From positions 248,001 through 312,000 of the forward strand of contig CAVSEP010000005.1 in NCBI GenBank assembly GCA_963726995.1: 64,000 nt of DNA. The letters run 5' to 3'. The position numbers and the translations under genes are program-made. Every line of letters begins with the position of its first letter. Within the stretch, counting starts at the first letter, position 1. The notes beneath the pieces are model-generated. The model ran no database searches. It was given only the letters and a program-made list of their open reading frames with translations, and was not told the DNA's origin. The DNA comes from DAIDKA01 sp963726995 (GTDB lineage Bacteria > Pseudomonadota > Gammaproteobacteria > Steroidobacterales > Steroidobacteraceae). Below, in pieces: positions 1-8,614 of the stretch.

Positions 1-2
1 TT

Positions 3-38
3 GCCGTGCTGCGCATCGCCTTCGGGAGTCCGCTTTGA
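3..38 (+). CDS. 3' end of a gene upstream of sdhA, probably sdhD (partial)
   Basis: One open frame enters from the left edge and ends at TGA 36-38. The visible residues are AVLRIAFGSPL. Its stop overlaps the TTG start of sdhA (TTGA), which is typical of a coupled sdhCDAB operon, so the membrane-anchor subunit gene sdhD is the natural candidate. Only 11 residues are visible, so identity rests on position. Confidence 0.4.
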   Translation, partial: AVLRIAFGSPL

Positions 39-1819
39 GTGCCTATGAATTCATCGACCACAGCTACGACGTGGTGGTCGTGGGGGCGGGCGGCGCGGGC
101 CTGCGCGCCACCCTGGGGCTGGCCGAGGCGGGGCTTTCCACCGCCTGCATCAGCAAGCTGTTTCCGACTCGCAGCCACACGGTGGCAGCTCAAGGCGGCA
201 TCAGCGCCGCCTTGGGCAACATGGGTCCGGATGACTGGCGCTGGCACATGTACGACACCGTCAAGGGCTCCGACTGGCTGGGGGATCAGGATGCCATCGA
301 ACTGATGTGCAAGGAGGCCCCGGCCGCCGTCATCGAGCTGGAGCACTACGGCATGCCCTTCTCGCGCACCGAGCAGGGGCGCATCTACCAGCGCCCCTTC
401 GGCGGCATGACCACGCACTTCGGCAAGGGCACTGCGCAGCGCACCTGCGCGGCGGCGGACCGCACCGGCCATGCCATGCTGCACACCCTGTATCAGCAGT
501 CGATCCGCCACGCGGCGACCTTCTTCATCGAGTACTTCGCCCTCGACCTGATGATGGAGAACGGCGAATGCCGCGGCGTCGTGGCGCTGGACATGAACGA
601 GGGCAAGCTGCACCGCTTCCGCGCCCATCGCACCATCCTCGCCACCGGCGGCTATGGCCGCGCGTATTTTTCCTGCACCTCCGCGCACTCCTGCACCGGT
701 GATGGCAATGCCATGGTGCTGCGCGCCGGACTGCCGCTGTCGGACATGGAGTTCGTGCAGTTCCATCCCACCGGCATCTACACGGCCGGCTGCCTGATCA
801 CCGAAGGGGCCCGGGGCGAGGGCGGCTACCTCACCAACTCGGCCGGCGATCGCTTCATGGAGCGCTACGCGCCGAATGCCAAGGACCTGGCGTCACGGGA
901 TGTCGTCAGCCGCGCCATGACCATCGAGATCCGCGAGGGTCGCGGCGTGGGCGAGCACAAGGACCATATCCATCTGCACCTGGAACACCTGGGGCCCGAT
1001 GTTATCCATGAGCGCCTGCCCGGCATCGCCGAGACCGCGCGCATCTTTGCCGACGTCGATGTGACCCAGGCGCCGATTCCGGTGCTGCCCACCGTGCACT
1101 ACAACATGGGCGGCATTCCCTGCAATTACCACGGCGAGGCGCTGTGTCCGAAAGACGGCAATGTCGAGGCGGTGGTGCCGGGCCTGATGGCCGTGGGCGA
1201 GGCCGCCTGCGTGTCCGTGCATGGCGCCAATCGCCTGGGTTCGAACTCGCTGCTGGACCTGGTGGTGTTCGGGCGGGAAGCCGCGCGCCGCTGCGCCGAG
1301 GTGCTCACGCCCAATGCCCGCCAGCGGCCGCTGGCGGGCGATGCGGCCGATCCGGCAGTGATGCGCCTGGAGCGGCTGCGCCAGGCCAACGGGTCACGCC
1401 CCACGGCCGAAATCCGCCTGGAAATGCAACGCACCATGCAGGCCGACGCGGCGGTGTTCCGCACCGGTCAGACCCTGAATGAAGGGGTGCAAAAGCTCAG
1501 CAGCACCTTCGCCTCCATGGCGCAGGTGAAGATCACGGACCGCAGCCTGGTGTGGAACACCGATCTGCTGGAGACGCTGGAACTGGACAACCTGCTGCTG
1601 CAGGCCACCGCGACGATCAACTCGGCGGTGAACCGCACCGAGAGCCGCGGCGCGCATGCCCGCGAGGACTATCCGGAGCGCGACGATGTGAACTGGATGA
1701 AGCACTCGCTGGTGTGGGTGGACAGCGGCGGCAAGGTGAAATTTGACTATCGGCCCGTGCACCTGCGGACCATGACGGATGAAGTCGAGGTCGTGCCGCC
1801 CAAGGCGCGCACCTACTGA
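35..1819 (+). CDS. sdhA: Succinate dehydrogenase flavoprotein subunit SdhA
   Basis: Catalytic subunit of complex II. It oxidises succinate to fumarate on covalently bound FAD at the cytoplasmic face of the inner membrane. The N-terminus has the dinucleotide-binding motif VVVVGAGGAG (about residues 13-22) and the FAD-linking histidine in SHTVAAQGG (H48). The substrate-binding HPTG motif follows, and HGANRLGSNSLLDLVVFGR lies in the second FAD-binding region. The length of 594 residues fits the family (E. coli 588). I chose the TTG start because GGGAG lies 6 bases upstream and the residues that follow align with other SdhA N-termini; no ATG is in frame nearby. It overlaps the upstream stop and precedes sdhB by 21 bases, so the two are co-transcribed. 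Confidence 0.97.
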   Translation: MSAYEFIDHSYDVVVVGAGGAGLRATLGLAEAGLSTACISKLFPTRSHTVAAQGGISAALGNMGPDDWRWHMYDTVKGSDWLGDQDAIELMCKEAPAAVIELEHYGMPFSRTEQGRIYQRPFGGMTTHFGKGTAQRTCAAADRTGHAMLHTLYQQSIRHAATFFIEYFALDLMMENGECRGVVALDMNEGKLHRFRAHRTILATGGYGRAYFSCTSAHSCTGDGNAMVLRAGLPLSDMEFVQFHPTGIYTAGCLITEGARGEGGYLTNSAGDRFMERYAPNAKDLASRDVVSRAMTIEIREGRGVGEHKDHIHLHLEHLGPDVIHERLPGIAETARIFADVDVTQAPIPVLPTVHYNMGGIPCNYHGEALCPKDGNVEAVVPGLMAVGEAACVSVHGANRLGSNSLLDLVVFGREAARRCAEVLTPNARQRPLAGDAADPAVMRLERLRQANGSRPTAEIRLEMQRTMQADAAVFRTGQTLNEGVQKLSSTFASMAQVKITDRSLVWNTDLLETLELDNLLLQATATINSAVNRTESRGAHAREDYPERDDVNWMKHSLVWVDSGGKVKFDYRPVHLRTMTDEVEVVPPKARTY

Positions 1820-1840
1820 AGAGGCCTTAAGAAGAAACCC

Positions 1841-2626
1841 ATGGTTGAACTGACGTTACCTGCCGGATCCAAGCCCAACCCGAATGGCCGGGTCCACAAG
1901 GCCAGCGGCGGCGGCGCGGCGCTGCGCACCTTCCGCATCTACCGCTTCGATCCGGACGCCGGCGAGAATCCGCGCATCGACACCTTCGAAGTCGATACCA
2001 AGGCCTGCGGACCCATGGTTCTGGATGCGCTGATCCATATCAAGGCGAAGATTGACTCCTCGCTCACCTTCCGGCGCTCCTGCCGCGAGGGCATCTGCGG
2101 CTCCTGCGCCATGAACATCAATGGCCTGAACCGCCTGGCCTGCACCACCGCCATCGGCGAGCTGGGCGCGCAGGTCAAGGTCTATCCACTGCCGCACATG
2201 CCCGTGGTGAAGGACCTGGTGCCGGACCTCAGCAACTTCTACGCCCAGTACGCCTCGGTGGAGCCGTGGCTGAAGACCCGCACGCCCGCGCCTCCCGATC
2301 AGGAGCGCGCGCAGTCCAAGCAGGACCAGGAACTGATCGATCGGCCGGCGGCCTGCATCCTGTGCGCCTGCTGTTCAACCGCCTGTCCGAGCTACTGGTG
2401 GAACTCCGACCGCTACCTCGGACCCGCGGCGCTGCTGGCCGCCTACCGCTGGATCGTCGACAGCCGCGATGAGGCGACCGGCGAGCGGCTGGATCAGCTG
2501 AATGATCCCTTCAAGCTCTATCGCTGCCACACCATCATGAACTGCACCGATGTGTGCCCCAAGGACCTGAATCCCGCCCGGGCCATCGCCGAAATCAAGA
2601 AGAAACTGGTGGAGCGGCAGCACTGA
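1841..2626 (+). CDS. sdhB: Succinate dehydrogenase iron-sulfur subunit SdhB
   Basis: Electron-transfer subunit of complex II, passing electrons from SdhA FAD to ubiquinone. The ferredoxin-like N-terminal domain carries [2Fe-2S] ligands C81, C86, C89 and C101 (motif SCREGICGSCAMN). The C-terminal domain has CILCACCSTACP (C172, C175, C178, C182) and C229, C235 and C239 for the [4Fe-4S] and [3Fe-4S] clusters. The protein has 261 residues; the N-terminus is roughly 20 residues longer than in E. coli and rich in Gly/Pro. It follows sdhA directly, and its stop overlaps the probable sdhE start. Confidence 0.97.
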   Translation: MVELTLPAGSKPNPNGRVHKASGGGAALRTFRIYRFDPDAGENPRIDTFEVDTKACGPMVLDALIHIKAKIDSSLTFRRSCREGICGSCAMNINGLNRLACTTAIGELGAQVKVYPLPHMPVVKDLVPDLSNFYAQYASVEPWLKTRTPAPPDQERAQSKQDQELIDRPAACILCACCSTACPSYWWNSDRYLGPAALLAAYRWIVDSRDEATGERLDQLNDPFKLYRCHTIMNCTDVCPKDLNPARAIAEIKKKLVERQH

Positions 2627-2892
2627 GCGCCGCGGATCCCGGCCCGGCCGCGCCCGATGGGGCCCAGCGCCGCCTGCTGTGGCGCTGCCGCCGGGGCATG
2701 AAGGAACTCGACGAGCTGTTGAGCCGTTATGTGCGCGAGCGCTATGCCGCGGCCCCGAGCGCCCGCCGGGCGGCCTTTGAAGCCCTGCTGGAGCTCCCGG
2801 ATCCCCAGATCGCCGACTACCTGCTGGGCCAGGGGGAGCCCCCCGACGCGGAACTGGCCGAAATTGTGACGGCGATTCTCGCCCGGACGTGA
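2623..2892 (+). CDS. sdhE: Succinate dehydrogenase assembly factor SdhE (probable CTG start)
   Basis: Small protein of the YgfY/CptB family that promotes covalent FAD attachment to SdhA. The signature RGxxE motif is present as CRRGMKELDELL, followed by the family's LLELPDPQIADYLLG and PPDAELAEIV segments. The only in-frame ATG (2698) lies inside this motif and would remove the conserved arginine-glycine, so it cannot be the start. No ATG, GTG or TTG occurs in frame between the sdhB stop and the motif. CTG 2623-2625 overlaps the sdhB stop (CTGA), has GGTGGAG 8 bases upstream and gives 89 residues, matching the 88-residue E. coli protein. An upstream GTG at 2554 would add a long unrelated N-terminus inside sdhB. 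Confidence 0.8.
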   Translation: MSAADPGPAAPDGAQRRLLWRCRRGMKELDELLSRYVRERYAAAPSARRAAFEALLELPDPQIADYLLGQGEPPDAELAEIVTAILART

Positions 2893-2917
2893 ACTTTCGG
2901 GAGCCTTGCCAGTCTAT
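2890..2917 (+). promoter_or_regulatory. Candidate sigma-E type promoter upstream of rpoE
   Basis: TGAACTT at 2890-2896 is followed after exactly 16 bases by TCTAT at 2913-2917. The known RpoE consensus is GGAACTT, 15-16 bases, TCTGA. The element sits right at the sdhE stop codon and about 55 bases before the rpoE start, where an autoregulated sigma-E promoter is expected. The -35 matches 6 of 7 and the -10 matches 3 of 5. Confidence 0.55.
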
Positions 2918-2972
2918 TCGAAGCGCACCCGGCAATCGGTCCCGAAACCGGTACGAGAGTAAAGTGTAGGGA

Positions 2973-3581
2973 ATGACGGCCGATGCAAGCGACTTGAGCC
3001 TGGTCCAGCGAGTACAGCGCGGGGACAAGGGCGCTTTTGACGTGCTGGTCCTCAAGTACCAGCACAAGGTAGTCAAGCTGGTCATGCGTTATGTACGCAA
3101 TGCCGCGGAGGCCGAAGACATCGCCCAGGACGCCTTCATCAAGGCGTATCGCGCGCTGCCGCAATTCCGGGGCGACAGTGCCTTCTATACTTGGCTGTAC
3201 CGCATCGCCATCAACACCGCCAAGAACGCCGTCGTCGCGCGCGACCGCAATCCGGTCGATTTCGACCTGGACATGACCAACAATGACGAGTCATACGAAA
3301 TGCAAGGCAGATTGAAGGATTCCGAGACCCCCGAGGCGCTGGTGCTGACCGACGAGATCCGCACCACCGTGAATGCGGCGATCGCCAATCTGCCCGAGGA
3401 TCTGCGCACCGCCATCGTGCTGCGCGAACTGGAGGGACTTTCCTACGAGGAGATTGCCGCCACCATGGACTGCCCGGTGGGCACCGTGCGGTCGCGGATC
3501 TTCCGGGCGCGCGAGGCCATCGACAGCCGGCTGCGCGAGGTATTCGAGGGCGGACTGGGCCGGGCGGAGGAGATTGGATGA
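2973..3581 (+). CDS. rpoE: ECF RNA polymerase sigma factor RpoE/AlgU
   Basis: Extracytoplasmic-function sigma factor of the RpoE/AlgU group, directing transcription of envelope-stress genes. Region 2 spans about residues 20-95, with the -10 recognition stretch around GDSAFYTWLYRIAINTAKN. Region 4 spans about residues 135-190, with the helix-turn-helix LSYEEIAATMDCPVGTVRSR. The length of 202 residues is close to E. coli RpoE (191). The ATG is preceded by AGGGA. Its stop overlaps the start of the anti-sigma gene (ATGA), so the two are translationally coupled. It is probably autoregulated from the sigma-E type promoter at 2890. Confidence 0.96.
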   Translation: MTADASDLSLVQRVQRGDKGAFDVLVLKYQHKVVKLVMRYVRNAAEAEDIAQDAFIKAYRALPQFRGDSAFYTWLYRIAINTAKNAVVARDRNPVDFDLDMTNNDESYEMQGRLKDSETPEALVLTDEIRTTVNAAIANLPEDLRTAIVLRELEGLSYEEIAATMDCPVGTVRSRIFRAREAIDSRLREVFEGGLGRAEEIG

Positions 3582-4288
3582 GCAACGAAGAGCTGGACAG
3601 CCAACTGTCGGCAATGTTCGATGACGAATTGCCGGCCACCGAGTGCGAACTGCTGGCGCGGCGCCTGGCGCGCGATGAGCAGCTGCGTGCGCGGTGGGGC
3701 CGCTACGCGGCCATCGGCGCCTGCATCCGCGGTGAGCCGGGCGTTCGCCTCGAGACCACCCTGGCCGCCCAGGTCAGCGCGGCCATCAAGCAAGAGAGCA
3801 CCGCGCTGGCGGCGCCGGCGCCCGGAGTGCGTCGGACCGGTTTTTCCAATCCCTGGGTGACCTCCTTGGCGGGGTTGGGTTCGGCCGCCGCGGTGGCCGC
3901 GATCGCCATACTGTGGATGCGCCAGGAGGGCCCGGCGGTGGTCGCCCACAATGGCTCGGCGCCCCCGCAGGCTGTCGCGCCCATGCCGGTCGCGACGCCG
4001 CCCGCCGCAGCACCCGCGCTGCTCGCCGCCGCGCCCCGGGACTCCCATCCGCCGATCGCGCATCCGCTGCAATCGCGTGAACCCGACAGCTACGTGGTCC
4101 CGGCCGCCGCGCCGCAGGTCCCGATGCTGCTGCCGCCGACCGAACTTGCCAACTACATCGTCGCCCACAGCGCCTACTCGGGTCCGTTGATGCGGCGCAA
4201 CGCGCTCTCGTCGCTGGTGGGCGGGGATTCGGCGGCGCCCCAGGCCACGGCACAACCCATACCCGCGACGGTCGTGAACGGCAAATGA
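3578..4288 (+). CDS. rseA: Anti-sigma-E factor RseA/MucA
   Basis: Single-pass inner-membrane anti-sigma factor that holds RpoE inactive until it is proteolysed. The N-terminal cytoplasmic domain (residues 1-60) has the RseA/MucA pattern ELDSQLSAMFDDELP, then ELLARRL and WGRYAAIG. A hydrophobic segment at about residues 93-114 is the membrane span. The periplasmic part (115-236) is rich in Ala and Pro and poorly conserved. It overlaps rpoE by 4 bases and rseB by 4 bases. Confidence 0.92.
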   Translation: MSNEELDSQLSAMFDDELPATECELLARRLARDEQLRARWGRYAAIGACIRGEPGVRLETTLAAQVSAAIKQESTALAAPAPGVRRTGFSNPWVTSLAGLGSAAAVAAIAILWMRQEGPAVVAHNGSAPPQAVAPMPVATPPAAAPALLAAAPRDSHPPIAHPLQSREPDSYVVPAAAPQVPMLLPPTELANYIVAHSAYSGPLMRRNALSSLVGGDSAAPQATAQPIPATVVNGK

Positions 4289-5301
4289 CTGCGGTGCGCG
4301 CGGTGCGCGAGCCGTTGCTGTGGCTCGCGATGTCCCTGGCGAGCGCGGCGGCGGTCGCGGCGGATTCGCCCCAGGCCTGGCTCGATCGCATGAACGCCGC
4401 GCTCACGACCCGCAATTACGATGGCGTGTTCTCGCACTGGCAGAGCGGTCGGCTCGAGACCCTGCGGATCGTCCACCGGGTCAAGGACGGGGCGGTGACC
4501 GAGCGGCTGGAGTCCCTGGATGGCTCCGGCCGCCAGTTCGTGCGCGATGGCGCCCAGCTGACCTGCTACCTGCCGGACCAGCGCACCGTGCTGGTCGAGA
4601 AGGCCCCCGACAGCCTGATGCCGGCGGGCCTGCCCCGGTTCGATGCCTCCATGGCGGGCTACTACCAGCTCGAAAGTCTGGGCACCATGCTGCAGATGGG
4701 CCAGAAGGCGCAGGTGATCAGCGTCACGCCGCGCGATATCTACCGCTACGGCTATCGCCTGTGGATCCAGCGCTCCACCGGCATGCCGCTGAAGACCGAA
4801 CTGCTCGACAACGCCGGCAACGTGCTCGAACAGGTGATGTTCTCCAGCCTCTCGATGCGTCACCGCATCGCCGATGAGGAATTCAAGCCGCAGCTGGTGA
4901 CCAGCGGTTTCCAGTGGCTGCGCGATGACGGCGGACCGGCCGTGGCGCCCGAGGCCACGGGCAACTGGGGCGGCTCGCAGTTGCCGCCGGGGTTCCAGCT
5001 GACGACGCAGACGGCGCAGATGATGCCCGGCGTGGCCGACCCGGTGACGCACCTGGTCTTCAGTGATGGGGTGGCCACGGTGTCCGTGTTCATCCAGACC
5101 CTGGTGTTCCGCAACTCACCGAACCCGTCGCCGGGCGGAGTCACCCAGGTGGGAACCTCCTCCGCCTTCGCCTCGGTGCAGTCCGGCCACAAGTTCGTGG
5201 CCTTGGGCGAGGTGCCGCCGGCGACGGTGCGCCTGATCATCGAGGGCCTGATGCGTCAGGCCGCAGACCAGGCCCCGGGGCTGGCGCGAGGCTCGAAATA
5301 G
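4285..5301 (+). CDS. rseB: Periplasmic sigma-E regulator RseB/MucB
   Basis: Periplasmic protein that binds RseA and senses mislocalised lipoprotein or LPS, protecting RseA from cleavage. Residues 1-25 form a signal peptide ending in AAAVAA. The mature protein starts SPQAWLDRMNAALTTRNYDGVF, the hallmark opening of the MucB/RseB N-terminal lipid-binding domain, followed by the smaller C-terminal domain from about residue 225. The length is 338 residues. Neither rseC/mucC nor the protease gene mucD/degP follows, unlike the pseudomonad operon; a glutaredoxin-like gene comes next. Confidence 0.93.
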   Translation: MTAVRAVREPLLWLAMSLASAAAVAADSPQAWLDRMNAALTTRNYDGVFSHWQSGRLETLRIVHRVKDGAVTERLESLDGSGRQFVRDGAQLTCYLPDQRTVLVEKAPDSLMPAGLPRFDASMAGYYQLESLGTMLQMGQKAQVISVTPRDIYRYGYRLWIQRSTGMPLKTELLDNAGNVLEQVMFSSLSMRHRIADEEFKPQLVTSGFQWLRDDGGPAVAPEATGNWGGSQLPPGFQLTTQTAQMMPGVADPVTHLVFSDGVATVSVFIQTLVFRNSPNPSPGGVTQVGTSSAFASVQSGHKFVALGEVPPATVRLIIEGLMRQAADQAPGLARGSK

Positions 5302-5303
5302 GG

Positions 5304-5549
5304 GTGCGCCTCACGATAGTGCATCGCCAGGACTGTGAACTGTGCGACCAGATGGTGGCCGAACTGCGCGCCCTGGGCCGGCGCCAGGCCCTGCCGCCCC
5401 TGGACGTGGTGGACGTTGACTCCGACCCGGATCTGCAGCGCCGCCATGGCCTGACGGTGCCGGTGCTGCTGCTGGACGGCTCGGTGGTCTGCCGCCAGCG
5501 GCTGGATACGGCCGAATTGCTGCGGATTCTGCGTCCCCGGCAGGCTTAG
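5304..5549 (+). CDS. Glutaredoxin-like protein (DUF836 family)
   Basis: Small 81-residue thioredoxin-fold protein with a CxxC motif (C11-E-L-C14) near the N-terminus and the downstream cis-proline strand VPVLLLDGSVV. The family resembles YbbN/NrdH-like thiol proteins annotated as DUF836. The GTG start lies 2 bases after the rseB stop, so it is part of the rpoE operon. A role in envelope or cytoplasmic thiol balance is plausible, but the substrate is unknown. Confidence 0.8.
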   Translation: MRLTIVHRQDCELCDQMVAELRALGRRQALPPLDVVDVDSDPDLQRRHGLTVPVLLLDGSVVCRQRLDTAELLRILRPRQA

Positions 5550-5579
5550 CCGACACGGCGGCCGCACCCTCTATATAAT
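5550..5579 (+). promoter_or_regulatory. Sigma-70 promoter for the lepA operon
   Basis: A perfect TATAAT lies at 5574-5579, preceded after 18 bases by CCGACA (5550-5555, 4 of 6 matches to TTGACA). The predicted leader before lepA at 5625 is about 40 bases. It separates the rpoE operon from the housekeeping operon. Confidence 0.6.
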
Positions 5580-5624
5580 GCGCCCCGGCCGCAAGACCCT
5601 CCGCGCGGCGGATTCAGCTTTTTC

Positions 5625-7421
5625 ATGCGGCTTATACGTAACTTCTCGATTATTGCGCACGTCGATCACGGCAAATCCACGCTCGCGGACCGGCTCATCC
5701 AGCTGTGTGGGGGGCTGGAGCTGCGCGAAATGCAGGAGCAGGTGCTGGACTCCATGGATCTGGAGCGCGAGCGCGGCATCACCATCAAGGCCCAGAGCGT
5801 CACGCTGCTGTATGACGCCCGGGACGGCGAGCGCTACGAGCTCAATCTGATCGACACCCCGGGCCATGTGGACTTCTCCTACGAGGTCTCCCGGTCCCTG
5901 GCCGCCTGCGACGGGGCGCTGCTGGTGGTGGACGCCGCGCAGGGCGTGGAGGCGCAAAGCGTCGCCAACTGCTACACGGCCCTGGAGCAGGGCCTGGAAG
6001 TGCTCCCGGTCATCAACAAGATCGATCTGCCCTCGGCCGATCCGGACCGGGTGGTCAAGGAGATCGAGGAAATCATCGGCATCAGCGCCGATGATGCCGT
6101 GCGGGTCAGCGCCAAGACCGGCGAGGGCGTGCCCGAACTGCTCGAGGCCCTCATCCGCCGCATTCCGGCGCCCAAGGGCGATCCGCAGGCCCCGCTGCAG
6201 GCGCTGATCGTGGACTCCTGGTTCGACAACTACGTGGGCGTCGTCTCGCTGGTGCGCGTGGTCAATGGCGTGCTGAAGACCGGCGACAAGTTCCGGGTGA
6301 TGTCCACGGGGCGCAGTCACACCGCCGACAAGCTCGGGCGCTTCATGCCCAAGTCGGTGCCGCAGAAGGAGCTGGCCGCGGGCCAGGTGGGCTTCGTCAT
6401 CGCCGGCATCAAGGAAATCGACGGCGCCCCGGTGGGCGATACCATCACCCTGGAGCACCGCCCCGCGTCCGAGCCCCTGCCGGGCTTCCGGCAGATCAAG
6501 CCCCGGGTGTTCGCCGGCCTCTTTCCCGTGAACTCCGAGGACTATGAATCGTTCCGCGACGCACTGGCCAAGCTGAAATTGAACGACTCGGCGCTGCACT
6601 ACGAGCCGGAAGTCTCCGGCGCCTTGGGGTTCGGCTTTCGCATCGGTTTCCTGGGGCTGCTGCACATGGACATCGTGCAGGAGCGCCTCGAGCGCGAGTA
6701 CCAGCTGGAGCTCATCACCAGCGCGCCCACCGTGGTGTACGAGGTGGCGCGCACCGACGGCACACTGGTCTATGTCGACAACCCGGCAAAACTGCCGGCG
6801 CCGAATGAAATAGAGGACTTACGCGAGCCGATCATCCTGGCCAACATCCTGGTGCCCCCCGACTATGTGGGCTCGGTGCTGAAGCTGTGCACCGACAAGC
6901 GCGGCGTGCAGAAGAAGATGCTCTACCTGGGCACCCAGGTGTCCTTGCAGTACGCGCTGCCGATGGCCGAAGTGGTGCTCGACTTCTTCGATCGGCTGAA
7001 ATCCGTCAGCCGCGGCTATGCCTCCTTCGACTATGAGTTCAGCCATTTCCAGAGTGCCCCGCTGGTGAAGCTGGACATCCTCATCAATGCCGACCGGGTG
7101 GATGCGCTGTCCATCATCGTGCACCGCGATCACGCCTATCAGCGCGGCCGGGAACTGGTGGACAAGATGCAGGAGCTGATTCCCCGGCAGATGTTCGAAG
7201 TGGCGGTCCAGGCTGCCATCGGCAGCTCCATCGTCGCGCGGGCCACCGTCAAGGCGCTGCGCAAGAACGTGCTCGCCAAGTGTTACGGCGGGGACTTGAG
7301 CCGCAAGCGCAAGCTCCTGGAGAAGCAGAAGGCGGGCAAGAAGCGCATGAAGCAGGTCGGCTCGGTGGAAATTCCGCAGGAGGCCTTCCTGGCGGTATTG
7401 CAGATCGGGCGCAAGGAATAG
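5625..7421 (+). CDS. lepA: Elongation factor 4 (LepA), translational GTPase
   Basis: Ribosome-associated GTPase that remodels stalled or mistranslocated ribosomes. G-domain motifs: AHVDHGKST (11-19), DTPGH (77-81) and NKID (131-134). EF-G-like domains II, III and V follow, then the LepA-specific C-terminal domain, including CYGGDLSRKRKLLEKQK. The length of 598 residues equals the family norm. No clear ribosome binding site precedes the ATG. First gene of the lepA-lepB-DUF4845-rnc-era-recO-pdxJ run. Confidence 0.97.
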   Translation: MRLIRNFSIIAHVDHGKSTLADRLIQLCGGLELREMQEQVLDSMDLERERGITIKAQSVTLLYDARDGERYELNLIDTPGHVDFSYEVSRSLAACDGALLVVDAAQGVEAQSVANCYTALEQGLEVLPVINKIDLPSADPDRVVKEIEEIIGISADDAVRVSAKTGEGVPELLEALIRRIPAPKGDPQAPLQALIVDSWFDNYVGVVSLVRVVNGVLKTGDKFRVMSTGRSHTADKLGRFMPKSVPQKELAAGQVGFVIAGIKEIDGAPVGDTITLEHRPASEPLPGFRQIKPRVFAGLFPVNSEDYESFRDALAKLKLNDSALHYEPEVSGALGFGFRIGFLGLLHMDIVQERLEREYQLELITSAPTVVYEVARTDGTLVYVDNPAKLPAPNEIEDLREPIILANILVPPDYVGSVLKLCTDKRGVQKKMLYLGTQVSLQYALPMAEVVLDFFDRLKSVSRGYASFDYEFSHFQSAPLVKLDILINADRVDALSIIVHRDHAYQRGRELVDKMQELIPRQMFEVAVQAAIGSSIVARATVKALRKNVLAKCYGGDLSRKRKLLEKQKAGKKRMKQVGSVEIPQEAFLAVLQIGRKE

Positions 7422-7433
7422 GAACTTCAAGAA

Positions 7434-8585
7434 ATGCTGATGCAAGTGATCACGGCTCTGGCCTGGATTTCAATCCCCGCGACGTTGATCGGCGTGGTGG
7501 ACGACTGGTTTCTGCGACCCCGGCGGCAGCTGGCGGTGGCGCCGCAGGTCGCGCGCGACCCGCCGGTCATCACCGCGGTCTACTACTCGCTGCCGGTGCT
7601 CATCATCGCCGGCGTGGTGCGCCTGCTGTCGGTGGAGGAACTGGATTTCAGCGCCGTGCTGCTGCTGATCGCGGTGTCGACGGGCGTCATCTGGCTGGCG
7701 GACGTGGCGCTGTTCCGGCGCTTCCGCGCCAGTGCCGCGCAGGCTGCGGGCAAGAGCCTGTTCGACATTCCCGAGCCCGGTACCGTGGACTACGCGCGCA
7801 GTTTCTTTCCGGTGGCGCTGGCGGTACTGGTGCTGCGCGCCTTCGTGTTCGAGCCGTTCCGGATCCCCTCCGACTCGATGATGCCGACGCTGCTGGACGG
7901 TGACTTCATCATCGTCAACAAGTACGCCTACGGGCTGCGCCTGCCGGTGATCAACAGGAAGATCGTGGCGGTGGGTGAGCCGCAGCGCGGGGATGTGGTG
8001 GTGTTCCGCTACCCGCCCACGCCGAGCGTCAATTACATCAAGCGCCTGGTGGGCCTGCCCGGGGACCGGGTACAGGTGAAGGACGACAAGCTGATCGTCA
8101 ATGGCCAGCCGGTGGTGGCCACGGACCTGGGGCTCTATGACGATGGCTGCTACGAGGGCATGCACCTGGCCGATGAGCACATCGGCAAGCACACGCACCG
8201 CATGATGTTCTGCCCGACGCCGGGGGAAATCAACGCCGAGGACCTGCCCACCTGCAACCGCACGCCGGCCCGCAGCTATGTCTGCGTCGCCCAGCAGGTG
8301 CCGGGCCTGCCGGACAAGGGCGATACGGATGTCGTGGTGGTCCCGCCGCAGAAGTACCTGATGATCGGCGACAACCGCGACAACAGCTCGGATGGGCGCT
8401 TCTGGTGCAATCAGGACGCGACCGGCCGGGGCTGTGATGGCGGCGACAACGTGCAGGGCGGTCGAGTCTGGGGTTTCGTGCCGGAGGCGAATCTGGTCGG
8501 CAAAGCGACCCGGATCTGGTTCAATTGGGACTGGGGCCGCAAGGGCGGACCGGTCTGGAGCCGCATCGGCTCGCGCATCGAATAA
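7434..8585 (+). CDS. lepB: Signal peptidase I
   Basis: Inner-membrane serine-lysine peptidase that removes signal peptides from exported proteins. Membrane segments occur at about residues 8-25, 50-66, 72-92 and 122-140. The catalytic serine is S148 (RIPSDSMMPTL) and the general-base lysine is K203 in NYIKRLVGLPGD. The conserved IGDNRDNSSDGRFW box lies towards the C-terminus. At 383 residues it is longer than E. coli LepB (324), owing to an extended membrane region and a loop around residues 225-305 containing several cysteines. Placement between lepA and rnc is conserved in proteobacteria. Confidence 0.96.
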   Translation: MLMQVITALAWISIPATLIGVVDDWFLRPRRQLAVAPQVARDPPVITAVYYSLPVLIIAGVVRLLSVEELDFSAVLLLIAVSTGVIWLADVALFRRFRASAAQAAGKSLFDIPEPGTVDYARSFFPVALAVLVLRAFVFEPFRIPSDSMMPTLLDGDFIIVNKYAYGLRLPVINRKIVAVGEPQRGDVVVFRYPPTPSVNYIKRLVGLPGDRVQVKDDKLIVNGQPVVATDLGLYDDGCYEGMHLADEHIGKHTHRMMFCPTPGEINAEDLPTCNRTPARSYVCVAQQVPGLPDKGDTDVVVVPPQKYLMIGDNRDNSSDGRFWCNQDATGRGCDGGDNVQGGRVWGFVPEANLVGKATRIWFNWDWGRKGGPVWSRIGSRIE

Positions 8586-8614
8586 TCGGCGGACTTTGGC
8601 AGCGGGAGGCTCTC

